The notes under the pieces were generated by a model, which made no database searches, was not told the origin of the DNA, and worked only from the letters and a program-made list of their open reading frames with translations. Below are positions 6,697 through 14,152 of a stretch of 36,218 nucleotides of DNA, in pieces; position 1 is the stretch's first letter, and every line of letters begins with the position of its first letter. The position numbers and the translations under genes are program-made. This DNA comes from Erysipelotrichaceae bacterium. Lineage in GTDB: Bacteria; Bacillota_I; Bacilli_A; Erysipelotrichales; Erysipelotrichaceae. The stretch spans positions 1-36,218 of the forward strand of contig JAFRLB010000099.1 of assembly GCA_017431405.1 (NCBI GenBank), written 5' to 3'.

Positions 6697-7443
6697 ATGA
6701 ATAAAATAGCTTTGATTACCGGCGCAGCCAAAGGCATTGGTAAGGCCATAGCCAAGGAATTGGCAGTTAACGGTTATGACATCATCATTAACTATCTGAC
6801 AAGTGAAGAAGAAGCCAATGGTCTTAAAGATGAACTGATCAATGACTATGACATCAGATGCCTTGCCATAAAGGCAGATGTTTCTAAGGAACAGGAAGTT
6901 GAAGAGATGTTTTCTCTTGCTGAAAGAGAATTGGGTAATGTTGACATCTTGGTAAACAATGCCGCAATCGATCTTTCCAATCTTTTTAACCTGAAGAATG
7001 CTGATGAGTTCAGAAGAACTCTTGATGTCAATGTCGTTGGGGCTTATAACTGCTCTAAGAGAGCTTTCCCTAATATGAAGGAAAACAGGTTTGGTAAGAT
7101 CATTAACATTGCCTCAACCAATGGCATTAACTCATATTATCCAATGTGCTTTGACTATGATGCCTCAAAGGCAGCCTTAATATCACTTACCCATAATCTG
7201 GCAATGCAGTTTGCGCCATTCGTAAATGTAAATGCCATTGCCCCGGGCTTCATAGGAACTGAAAGTGAACTTGAAGGGTATGATGAAGAGTTTCTTAAGG
7301 AAGAAACAGATAAGATCCTTAAGGAAAGATATGGGTATCCGAGAGAAGTTGCTTCACTGGTAAGATTTCTGATCAGTGAAGAAGCCGATTACATAAACAA
7401 TACCGTCATAAGAATTGATGGGGGACAAAAAGGAAGCTATTAA
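6697..7443 (+). CDS. Short-chain dehydrogenase/reductase, candidate EF-P 5-aminopentanone reductase (YmfI-like)
   Basis: A 248-residue classical SDR. The NAD(P)-binding motif TGAAKGIG is at residues 8-15, NNAA follows strand 4, the catalytic Ser is in NIASTNG, and the YxxxK pair is in YDASK. The C-terminus GGQKGSY is typical. By sequence alone it could be a 3-oxoacyl-ACP reductase. Its place directly behind efp suggests the role of B. subtilis YmfI, which reduces 5-aminopentanone on EF-P. That role is inferred from context and from the KPGKGAA loop in EF-P. ATG 6697 has no proper Shine-Dalgarno (only AGG two bases before it), so translation probably depends on coupling to efp or on an unusual start. 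Confidence 0.8.
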   Translation: MNKIALITGAAKGIGKAIAKELAVNGYDIIINYLTSEEEANGLKDELINDYDIRCLAIKADVSKEQEVEEMFSLAERELGNVDILVNNAAIDLSNLFNLKNADEFRRTLDVNVVGAYNCSKRAFPNMKENRFGKIINIASTNGINSYYPMCFDYDASKAALISLTHNLAMQFAPFVNVNAIAPGFIGTESELEGYDEEFLKEETDKILKERYGYPREVASLVRFLISEEADYINNTVIRIDGGQKGSY

Positions 7444-7452
7444 GCTTCCTTT
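7429..7452. terminator. Bidirectional terminator holding both stop codons
   Basis: AAAGGAAGCT (7429-7438) and AGCTTCCTTT (7443-7452) form a 10-bp stem around an ATTA loop. The stop of the plus-strand reductase (7441-7443) and of the minus-strand PLP enzyme (7440-7442) overlap each other in the loop. Confidence 0.8.
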
Positions 7453-8696
7453 AATATTTTGGTTAATGCTAATAAGATTGATAACTTGCCATATTCTAAT
7501 GACAGGCCGCCTTGCATGTAAAGCGTGTATGGTTCAATTACTGGAGCGTCTGCACTAAGCTCGATTGTACTGCCCTGAGTAAAGCTGCCGCAGGCCATTA
7601 CTTCATCAAATGGATAGCCAGGCATTGGTGCCGGCAATACGGTAACATATGAATCAACAGGGGAAGAAGACTGAATTCCCTGAGTGAAGCGGACCAGATT
7701 TTCCTTACTTCCTAATTCAACTGTCTGAATTATGTCTGTACGAGGTTCATCATGGGCTGGTGATACATTCTTAAAGCCCAGTTTTTCTAACATGTAGGCA
7801 CTGAATACAGCTGTTTTCAAGGCACTTGCAACGGCACTTGGAGCCATGAAGATTCCCTTGAAGAACGAGTTATTCAGATTGAAGTTTGCACCTTGTTCCT
7901 TGCCGATGCCAGGAGCTGTCAATCTGTCTGCCACCATTTCAATGATGTCTTTTCTGCCGGCAATGTAACCGCCTGTGGAAGCAATGCCGCCACCTAAGTT
8001 CTTCATTAATGAACCAACAACGACATCTGCTCCAACATGGCCAGGTTCCTTGTCTTCAACAAGTTCACCATAACAGTTGTCTACCATGATGATTACTTCA
8101 TCATTTACTTTTCTGATTTCCTTAATGAGGTGTTCAATTTTTTCCAGCATTAATGATGCTCTGGCAGAATAGCCTCTGGAACGCTGAATTTCAACCAGCT
8201 TAACATCTTTCTTAGCCAATCTCTTTACGATCGTTTCTTCATCAAATTCATTGTTGATCAAATCGATCTGTTCATACTTAACGCCATTTGCCTTTAATGA
8301 CTGAGATGAATTACCGCATAAGCCGATCATTTCCTGTAAGGAATCATATGGAGTTCCTGTTAAGGAAATCATGGTATCGCCATGCTTTAAGAGGGCACTG
8401 AAGGTAATGAACAAGGCATTTGTGCCGCTCATGATATGAGGTCTTACCAATGCATCTTCACAGCCTAATACTGTTGCGAATATGCTTTCAAGCTTATCTC
8501 TGCCGGTATCATAGTTACCATATCCGTTAATGTCACTGAAATCAGCGTAAGATACCTTGTTTTCAATGAATGCGGACAGAATTCTGTTTGAATTGAGAAG
8601 GGCAGTTCTGTCAATCTTTTCATATATGGTCTTTAATTCCTTATCAGACTGTTCAGCCAGTTCTAACAGGTCTTTATTTATTTCATCTAAAATCAT
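7440..8696 (-). CDS. YnbB-like PLP enzyme (methionine gamma-lyase / 'aluminium resistance' family)
   Basis: A 418-residue fold-type I PLP protein. The Schiff-base lysine is in GSLMKNLGGG, preceded by the PLP-ring Asp in IIMVDNCYGE, with a glycine-rich loop GGYIAG after it. The sequence SGTNALFITFSALLKHGD, where PLP phosphate is held, is also visible. The family is known as B. subtilis YnbB, often next to glnR, and is annotated as a cystathionine or methionine lyase relative. Its true reaction is not settled. The start at 8696 has AAGGAGAAG 6 bases before it, and an upstream frame extension lacks a ribosome site. A lyase role in sulfur amino acid turnover is possible but unproven. Confidence 0.82.
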   Translation of the reverse strand: MILDEINKDLLELAEQSDKELKTIYEKIDRTALLNSNRILSAFIENKVSYADFSDINGYGNYDTGRDKLESIFATVLGCEDALVRPHIMSGTNALFITFSALLKHGDTMISLTGTPYDSLQEMIGLCGNSSQSLKANGVKYEQIDLINNEFDEETIVKRLAKKDVKLVEIQRSRGYSARASLMLEKIEHLIKEIRKVNDEVIIMVDNCYGELVEDKEPGHVGADVVVGSLMKNLGGGIASTGGYIAGRKDIIEMVADRLTAPGIGKEQGANFNLNNSFFKGIFMAPSAVASALKTAVFSAYMLEKLGFKNVSPAHDEPRTDIIQTVELGSKENLVRFTQGIQSSSPVDSYVTVLPAPMPGYPFDEVMACGSFTQGSTIELSADAPVIEPYTLYMQGGLSLEYGKLSILLALTKILKEA

Positions 8697-8723
8697 ATCG
8701 CTTCTCCTTAAAATGCATAGTCT

Positions 8724-8750
8724 ATTATACGCCAATTATCTATTAATCAA
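8724..8750 (-). promoter_or_regulatory. Probable promoter of the YnbB-like gene
   Basis: On the minus strand TATAAT (complement of 8724-8729) is preceded by TTGATT (complement of 8745-8750) with a short 15-base spacer. It sits directly after the upstream pseudouridine synthase stop. Confidence 0.4.
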
Positions 8751-9647
8751 TCATAAAAGCTCATAATCAGATATTACCTTTTGCATGTCGCCTGGTAATT
8801 CAGAATTTACATCAATCTTTTCACTGGTAACAGGATGAATGAAGGAAAGGCGGGAAGCATGCAATGCCTGTCTGTTCATTATTCTGTTATCTGGGTTATA
8901 TAACTGATCACCGATCAGAGGATGTCCTGTGTATAACATGTGTACTCTGATCTGGTGAGTCTTACCGGTTTCAAGAATCAGTCTCACTATTGAAAGGCCG
9001 TTATTATCAGCCAGTACTTCATAGTTTGTTACCGCTCTTTCACCAGTTTCATCAACGATTCTTTTCATTGAAGTTCCTATTTTGAGAATTGGCTGATCTA
9101 TTCTGCCTCTCTTATCAGTAAATGTTCCTTCAACTATGGCGGTATATTCACGGTGAATTTCCCGTTTCTTAACCATTTCTGATAAAAGTCCTGCGGCATA
9201 CATGTTTTTGGCTATTATCGTCAGACCGGAAGTATCCTTATCAAGTCTGTTAATACAATGAAACACAGGATCAATGCCTTTCTTAATCAGATAAGAAGTT
9301 ATGGCATTTGCCAGTGTCTCAGTATAGTTAAGGCGGGAAGGGTGAACAGGCATGCCATATGGCTTGTTAATAATCAGAATGTCTTCATCTTCATAAACAA
9401 TATCCAGTTCATAATCATAGGCAGGCAAGTGAGAATTGGTACTCTTCTCAATGATGTTCAATACCAGTTCGTCATTGTTCTTAAGAATGTAATCAGTAAA
9501 TACTCTATTGCCATTTACCATGATTCCTTCATCATAACTCTTTAAAACTGATACGATGCCATGAGAAAAACCATGCGACTTAAGAAAGTCCTTTACTGTT
9601 TTTTCGGCATGTCTGTCATCTATTCTGAATACTATCTTTCTGGCCAT
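8751..9647 (-). CDS. RluA/RluD family 23S rRNA-type pseudouridine synthase
   Basis: A 298-residue protein with an N-terminal S4-like RNA-binding part (about residues 12-60) and a catalytic domain. The key Asp is in HCINRLDKDTSGL, and the family phrases ILIINKPYGMPVHPS, REYTAIVEG, LETGKTHQIRVHM and GHPLIGDQLY are all present. The enzyme converts uridines of structured RNA to pseudouridine. Which site is modified cannot be told, as Firmicutes carry several RluA paralogues. The ATG at 9647 has only a distant AGGAAG upstream, so initiation may be weak. It is divergent from degV. Confidence 0.9.
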   Translation of the reverse strand: MARKIVFRIDDRHAEKTVKDFLKSHGFSHGIVSVLKSYDEGIMVNGNRVFTDYILKNNDELVLNIIEKSTNSHLPAYDYELDIVYEDEDILIINKPYGMPVHPSRLNYTETLANAITSYLIKKGIDPVFHCINRLDKDTSGLTIIAKNMYAAGLLSEMVKKREIHREYTAIVEGTFTDKRGRIDQPILKIGTSMKRIVDETGERAVTNYEVLADNNGLSIVRLILETGKTHQIRVHMLYTGHPLIGDQLYNPDNRIMNRQALHASRLSFIHPVTSEKIDVNSELPGDMQKVISDYELL

Positions 9648-9656
9648 ATTAATTAA

Positions 9657-9685
9657 TTGACTTTTATCTTCCTGCCTTATATTAT
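9657..9685 (+). promoter_or_regulatory. Promoter of the DegV gene
   Basis: TTGACT (9657-9662) and TATTAT (9680-9685) have a 17-base spacer. The same A/T block also contains a TATAAT on the minus strand (complement of 9681-9686) that could serve the divergent gene, so the two promoters may overlap. Confidence 0.6.
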
Positions 9686-9730
9686 AGAACAGACGGCGTG
9701 TTTTTAGTATATCTTAGGAAGAGGGATAGT

Positions 9731-10582
9731 ATGACCATTAGAATTATATCTGACAGTACAAGTGATTTAACAAAAGAATTAATCAGGGAATACGACATAA
9801 CCATATTACCATTACACATCATTCTTGATGAAACTTCATATACCGACATGCAGGACATTTTTCCTAATGACATATACAGCTGGAGCGATGAACACGATTC
9901 TACTCCTAAGACATCTGCACCGTCATTGCAGGAAGCAATAAATTGCTTCAAGAGTGTCATCAAGTCTGACGAAGATGAACTGATCTGCTTTTCAATCAGC
10001 AGTTCAATGAGCAGCAGCAACAATGTAATGCATCTGGCAGCTAATGAACTGGAAATCGAAGACAGAGTACATATCATTGATTCTGAGAATCTTTCCAATG
10101 GAATTGGATTACTTATACTGGAAGCCGCAAAACTCGCCCAGAAGGGCTTAAAAGCGACTGAAATCGTTAATCTTATCAATGATCTTAAGCATAAGGTTAA
10201 TACCAGTTTCGTAGTTGATACCCTTACGTATCTGCACAGAGGAGGCAGATGCGGTGGCTTGACCATGATGCTGGGCGGAACCCTGAAACTTCATCCAAAG
10301 ATCGTCGTAGAAAATGGGGCAATGCACTCAACCAAGAAATACAGAGGCCACATGCATAAGGTCATAAAGGATTATGTGAATGATCTTGACGAGGAATTAA
10401 GAAACGCTGATAAGAGAACACTGTTCATCATTCACTCTGGTGCTGATGATGAGACTGTTGAACTCATCAGACAGCATTGTGAGGAATATGGCTTTGCTCA
10501 AACCTACATTACACAGGCTGGCGGTGTCATTTCATCACATTGCGGACCTGGCTGTCTGGGCTTGATGTTCATTAACGGCTAA
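9731..10582 (+). CDS. DegV family fatty-acid-binding protein
   Basis: A 283-residue protein. Family markers are SDSTSDLTKEL at the N-terminus, TSAPS, ISSSMSSSNN, VDTLTYLHRGGRCG and the terminal SSHCGPGCLGL. DegV proteins bind a fatty acid between two domains; FakB members hand it to the kinase FakA for phosphorylation. No FakA gene is in this window, so a FakB role is possible only by analogy. ATG 9731 has GAGGGAT at 9721-9727. The gene has its own promoter and terminator. Confidence 0.92.
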   Translation: MTIRIISDSTSDLTKELIREYDITILPLHIILDETSYTDMQDIFPNDIYSWSDEHDSTPKTSAPSLQEAINCFKSVIKSDEDELICFSISSSMSSSNNVMHLAANELEIEDRVHIIDSENLSNGIGLLILEAAKLAQKGLKATEIVNLINDLKHKVNTSFVVDTLTYLHRGGRCGGLTMMLGGTLKLHPKIVVENGAMHSTKKYRGHMHKVIKDYVNDLDEELRNADKRTLFIIHSGADDETVELIRQHCEEYGFAQTYITQAGGVISSHCGPGCLGLMFING

Positions 10583-10592
10583 TAAGTAAAAC

Positions 10593-10634
10593 AAGAGTAA
10601 CTGATATGTTAAATCATATCTGAATACTCTTTTT
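10593..10634 (+). terminator. Intrinsic terminator after the DegV gene
   Basis: An outer stem AAGAGTA/TACTCTT (10593-10599, 10625-10631) and an inner stem GATATG/CATATC (10603-10608, 10615-10620) are separated by a small internal loop. A TTTTT tail follows. Confidence 0.75.
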
Positions 10635-10640
10635 CTTTTA

Positions 10641-10656
10641 TGTTATAATCTGTCTA
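10641..10656 (+). promoter_or_regulatory. Extended -10 promoter placing the start site on the ATG (leaderless)
   Basis: TGTTATAAT (10641-10649) is an extended -10. The next start codon begins 7 bases after the box, so the A of the ATG is the expected first base of the transcript. No ribosome site exists between box and ATG. Confidence 0.6.
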
Positions 10657-11150
10657 TGAAAATTATCAGACTTACTTTTGAACACTACGATACAATACAG
10701 AAAATCTACGCTGGCGCACGGACATTCATGAGTGAAAACGGTAATCCGAATCAATGGAAGAACGTCTTTCCCAGTAATGAAATGATCAATGACGACCTAA
10801 ATAACGGTAATCTGTATGGCTTGCTGGAAGATGGACAGTTAAAATGCATCTTTGCCTATATTTTCGGTCATGATCCGACATATGACGAGATATATGAAGG
10901 TAACTGGTTAAATGATAAGCCATATGGCGTCGTTCACAGAATCGCTTCAGACTTCAGCTTGCCACATGCCGGTTCAATATGCATTAACTGGGCCTTTGAA
11001 CAATGTGGTAATCTGAGAATAGATACTCATGAAGATAACAGGCCAATGCAGAACTTATTAAAGAAACTTGGCTTTACCTATTGCGGTATCATTCATACTC
11101 ATGACGGTACGGACCGTCTGGCATTCCAGAAAACAGATCAGGAGGATTAA
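10656..11150 (+). CDS. GNAT family N-acetyltransferase
   Basis: A 164-residue acetyltransferase. The N-terminal strand IIRLTFEHYDTI, the core VHRIASD and the C-terminal acetyl-CoA region RIDTHEDNRPMQNLLKKLGFTYCGII are typical of small-molecule or protein GNATs. The substrate is unknown. The mRNA is probably leaderless. The stop is 2 bases before the next gene, whose GGAGG ribosome site overlaps the end of this one, so it leads an operon of five genes (to 13732). Confidence 0.85.
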   Translation: MKIIRLTFEHYDTIQKIYAGARTFMSENGNPNQWKNVFPSNEMINDDLNNGNLYGLLEDGQLKCIFAYIFGHDPTYDEIYEGNWLNDKPYGVVHRIASDFSLPHAGSICINWAFEQCGNLRIDTHEDNRPMQNLLKKLGFTYCGIIHTHDGTDRLAFQKTDQED

Positions 11151-11152
11151 TC

Positions 11153-12118
11153 ATGGAACAGAAAAAGATCATTCTTGACGTAGATACAGGCAGTGATGAT
11201 GCCATTGCGATCATGTTGGCATTAAGCTCACCAGAATTAGATGTAAAGGCTATTACCGTAACCTGGGGTAACAGACCGGTCGAAAACTGCGTTGAAAATA
11301 CCTTAAGAGTAGTTGAATTAATGAACAGTGATGTTCCTGTATACAAGGGCTGTCCTGAGGCAATGGTCAGATATATGAACGAGGAATTCATCAGCAGCTG
11401 TACCATCGTCGAAGATGGCGTTGAATATTCCCTGCATCCGGCTTATTTGGATTTACCTGAGGCAACTAAGAAGGCTGAAAAGAAGAATGCCGTTTCATTC
11501 ATCATTGACTATCTGATGAATGCTGAAGAAAAGATCACTTTCATTACCGTTGGTCCGCCAACGAACCTGGGAATGGCCTTAAGAGCCGCTCCTGAAATAA
11601 AGGAAAACATTGAAGAAGTAGTCTTCATGGGTGGTGCCATAAACAAGGGTAATGCTGCTCCAGTATCTGAAGCTAACTTCTATCATGATCCGGAAGCCGC
11701 CAAAATCATCATTGACAGCGGTGTAAAATGCAGAATCATTGGCTTGAATGCTACTCATTCCGCTGAATTAAATCTTGATGATGCAAAGGTATTTGATGAA
11801 ATAAATACACCACAGACAAGACTGGCTGCATCATTATTGCGTAGTCGTGTAGATGTATTCAGAAGACTAAAGCAGGGCAATGGCTATTCAGACGCCATTC
11901 ATGATGCATTAGCCGTAGCATGCGTCATTGATCCAACAGTAATTACTGAAATTCACAAGATGCGCTGCGACATTGATCTTGGTCGTGGCTTAGCTTATGG
12001 CCAGTTAGTAGCTGACTGCAGATACGGCAATGAACCAGATGAAAATACAAAGACATCAGTAGCCTTGAAGGCCGATAAGGATAAGTTCTTCAAGATGCTG
12101 TGTGAACGTTTAGGTTAA
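11153..12118 (+). CDS. Inosine-uridine preferring nucleoside hydrolase
   Basis: A 321-residue IUNH-family enzyme that splits ribonucleosides into base and ribose. The Ca2+/ribose-binding N-terminus DVDTGSDDA is at residues 9-17, the strand VVFMGGAINKGN is present, the ligand-contact block EANFYHDPEAA follows, and the C-terminal metal-site Asp is in IHDALAV. Base specificity (pyrimidine or mixed) cannot be decided. The ribosome site GGAGG (11141-11145) is 7 bases upstream. It stands between a GNAT and a Nudix hydrolase, which suggests nucleoside or nucleotide salvage. Confidence 0.93.
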   Translation: MEQKKIILDVDTGSDDAIAIMLALSSPELDVKAITVTWGNRPVENCVENTLRVVELMNSDVPVYKGCPEAMVRYMNEEFISSCTIVEDGVEYSLHPAYLDLPEATKKAEKKNAVSFIIDYLMNAEEKITFITVGPPTNLGMALRAAPEIKENIEEVVFMGGAINKGNAAPVSEANFYHDPEAAKIIIDSGVKCRIIGLNATHSAELNLDDAKVFDEINTPQTRLAASLLRSRVDVFRRLKQGNGYSDAIHDALAVACVIDPTVITEIHKMRCDIDLGRGLAYGQLVADCRYGNEPDENTKTSVALKADKDKFFKMLCERLG

Positions 12119-12119
12119 T

Positions 12120-12716
12120 ATGAGAGATTTATTGGAAGAATTAAGAGAATATGTTCCTTTTAACGAGCAGGAAGAAAAGGACCGCAAGATAATCATTGAT
12201 CTGTTAGAAAATGTTGATGACATCTATGACAGAAGCAATGACATTGCCCATATGACAGCCAGTGCCTGGGTCATAAACAGGCAACATACCAAGATACTGA
12301 TGGCTTATCATAACATTTATAAGTCATACAGCTGGCTTGGCGGACACGCAGACGGGGATAAAAACCTACTGAGAGTTGCTCTAAGGGAAGTGCAAGAAGA
12401 AAGCGGATTAGTGCATTTAAAACCTGTTAGTGATAATATATTCTCAATTGAAGTATTACCGGTCAATGGCCATGAGAAAAAAGACAGATATGTTTCAAGT
12501 CATCTGCACATTAATGTAACATATCTCATTGAAGCAGATTCTGATGAACCGTTAACCGTTAAGCCTGATGAAAACAAGGCCTTGAAGTGGTTTGATATTG
12601 ATAAGGTAATAGATTCCAGCAATGAAGAATGGTTCAAGGAAAGAATCTATTCAAAGCTGAACGCAAAACTATTCAAATACATGGAGGAACAACATGAAGA
12701 TTTTAAAGGAAAATAA
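12120..12716 (+). CDS. Nudix hydrolase with a variant Nudix box
   Basis: A 198-residue protein. The Nudix box is at residues 75-97: Gly75, then Lys81 where the consensus has Glu, then REVQEE (89-94) with the metal-binding glutamates, and Gly96. The E-to-K change is at the first conserved Glu, not at the main metal ligands, so activity is still likely. An N-terminal helical part of about 45 residues precedes it. The substrate is unknown; nucleoside diphosphate derivatives are the family norm. The start overlaps the previous stop region (one base between). The end overlaps the next gene by 23 bases. Confidence 0.85.
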   Translation: MRDLLEELREYVPFNEQEEKDRKIIIDLLENVDDIYDRSNDIAHMTASAWVINRQHTKILMAYHNIYKSYSWLGGHADGDKNLLRVALREVQEESGLVHLKPVSDNIFSIEVLPVNGHEKKDRYVSSHLHINVTYLIEADSDEPLTVKPDENKALKWFDIDKVIDSSNEEWFKERIYSKLNAKLFKYMEEQHEDFKGK

Positions 12717-13443
12717 GACTTTAGCCATACTTACGTTGATTGAACTCATCTGTGGCATATTAGTACTCATTGATGTTATTGCCTTTACCAAGACAATTCT
12801 ACGTATCATTGGTATTCTGGTAACCATCAGAGGCGCATTATTTGCCATGGATTACTTTAAGAAGTCACCGGAAACAGCCAGTTTGGGAAATGATCTGTTT
12901 ATGTCTCTGATCACAATTGGCATCGGCATTTTCTTTATTCTCAATCCAGATAAGATCATTGACACATTCTCATTACTGACCTCTTTATATGGCATTGGCT
13001 TATTCATCAGTGCCGCCAGCAAGATTCAATTGGCAGTTGATGAATTAAGACTTAAGAATAATAAGTGGTGGTATTTTGCCATATTGGCGGCCTTAACACT
13101 GATCGTTGCCTATGTATCATTCATGAATCCATTTACAACTGTTTCATCTAACTGGACATTTACCGGCATTGCCATGATCGTTTTGGCTTTGTTTGATGTC
13201 GCAACAGTTGTATTCAAGTATGTTGACATCAAGCCAAAACCTAAGGTTGCTCCAGAAACTCCAACAGTTGAACCAATTGATGCTCAGATCACCGTAAAAG
13301 AAGTTATTGAAGAACCTGAGGAAATCAAGGAAGTAAGCGTTGAGGACATCATCGCTGATGAAAAGGCTGTCATGGAAGAAAACCCGGCAGTAGAAGAACC
13401 TGCCATTGAAGAAATCAAGGATGAGGATACAAAAGTAGAATAG
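12694..13443 (+). CDS. DUF308/HdeD-like membrane protein with acidic tail
   Basis: A 249-residue protein with six hydrophobic segments in residues 8-170, arranged in pairs as in the HdeD/DUF308 family. The last 65 residues form a Pro-, Val- and Glu-rich acidic cytoplasmic tail (phrases EEPEEIKEV, EENPAVEEPAIEE), likely disordered. The ribosome site GGAGG (12683-12687) lies within the Nudix gene, 6 bases before ATG. The function of the family is unclear, with acid resistance suggested in enterobacteria. The tail is reminiscent of tails on other membrane proteins of related bacteria and may bind partners. Confidence 0.75.
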   Translation: MKILKENKTLAILTLIELICGILVLIDVIAFTKTILRIIGILVTIRGALFAMDYFKKSPETASLGNDLFMSLITIGIGIFFILNPDKIIDTFSLLTSLYGIGLFISAASKIQLAVDELRLKNNKWWYFAILAALTLIVAYVSFMNPFTTVSSNWTFTGIAMIVLALFDVATVVFKYVDIKPKPKVAPETPTVEPIDAQITVKEVIEEPEEIKEVSVEDIIADEKAVMEENPAVEEPAIEEIKDEDTKVE

Positions 13444-13459
13444 AATAGAAGAGTTTATT

Positions 13460-13732
13460 ATGAAGATCATTGAAGAATTAAACATTGAAGTAGATAACGA
13501 CATTTACAAGGGTAATTGCAAGTTCATTAATCTGGACAGTTATCCGGACAACATTGACGAATATGAACTCAAGACCATAAAAGTCGAAATAAAGGGCAAT
13601 GAAATTGACTGTTTCATCGCTACAGGTACCGTAGAAGATGCCTATGGCATGCAGTATGAACAGATCAATCTGTACCTGTTAAAGGACATTGAAGAATCAT
13701 TGCTGGATGAAGAAGTAACATTTAAGTTCTGA
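13460..13732 (+). CDS. Hypothetical 90-residue protein
   Basis: A small acidic protein, predicted soluble and rich in beta strands (KIIEELNIEV, TIKVEIKGNEIDCFIATGTV, EQINLYLL). I do not recognise a family. The ATG follows a weak purine stretch (GAAGAG). It is the last gene of the operon that starts at 10656, ending in a terminator whose stem begins at its stop codon. Confidence 0.65.
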   Translation: MKIIEELNIEVDNDIYKGNCKFINLDSYPDNIDEYELKTIKVEIKGNEIDCFIATGTVEDAYGMQYEQINLYLLKDIEESLLDEEVTFKF

Positions 13733-13757
13733 TGGAGAGAAATCTCCATTTTCTTTT
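13732..13757 (+). terminator. Intrinsic terminator closing the 10656-13732 operon
   Basis: ATGGAGA (13732-13738) and TCTCCAT (13743-13749) form a 7-bp stem with a GAAA loop and a TTTTCTTTT tail. Confidence 0.8.
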
Positions 13758-13798
13758 GGCTGTTCTTTTGATACTATAACAGGCGTGAGGTAACTAAT

Positions 13799-14065
13799 AT
13801 GGCAGTATTCTGTACCATTTACTATGTTTTGAACTATGTTAAAACTATACCGCAGATCATGAAATTAATAAGAACCAAAAGCAGCAGTGACTATAGCATT
13901 TCCATGATCGTTCTTCAGTTAATTTCAATGGTCTCCTGGTCAATATACATTTTTACCAGTCCGCAGAACCTGGTCGTTTACATTGGTACCGTACTTGATC
14001 TGCTGATTCTGATCATCAGTGACAGCCTGATTTTCCGTTATGACAATTACAGCGCAAACGCATAA
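13799..14065 (+). CDS. SemiSWEET-like PQ-loop membrane protein
   Basis: An 88-residue protein with three hydrophobic helices. The PQ motif is in VKTIPQIMKLIRTKSS, followed by SISMIVLQLISMVSWSIYIF. Half-transporters of this size (SemiSWEET) dimerise to carry sugars; other PQ-loop proteins have other cargos. The transported compound cannot be told from the sequence. The ribosome site is GTGAGG (13785-13790), 8 bases before ATG 13799. Confidence 0.82.
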   Translation: MAVFCTIYYVLNYVKTIPQIMKLIRTKSSSDYSISMIVLQLISMVSWSIYIFTSPQNLVVYIGTVLDLLILIISDSLIFRYDNYSANA

Positions 14066-14082
14066 TTTTTTGGACATATCAG

Positions 14083-14111
14083 TTGTATGAAAAGTCGATT
14101 TTTGATATATT
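14083..14111 (+). promoter_or_regulatory. Promoter of the CofE-like gene
   Basis: TTGTAT (14083-14088) and TATATT (14106-14111) are 17 bases apart. The expected start near 14118 leaves a leader of about 35 bases with GGAG at 14141-14144. Confidence 0.6.
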
Positions 14112-14152
14112 ATTCTAGTGGTTTTTAAATTAGAAAGACAGGAGAAATTGTT

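Noticed and set aside
8557..8766. Several long frames opposite real genes
   Set aside because: They lack ribosome sites and family features and mirror the coding frame of the opposite strand.
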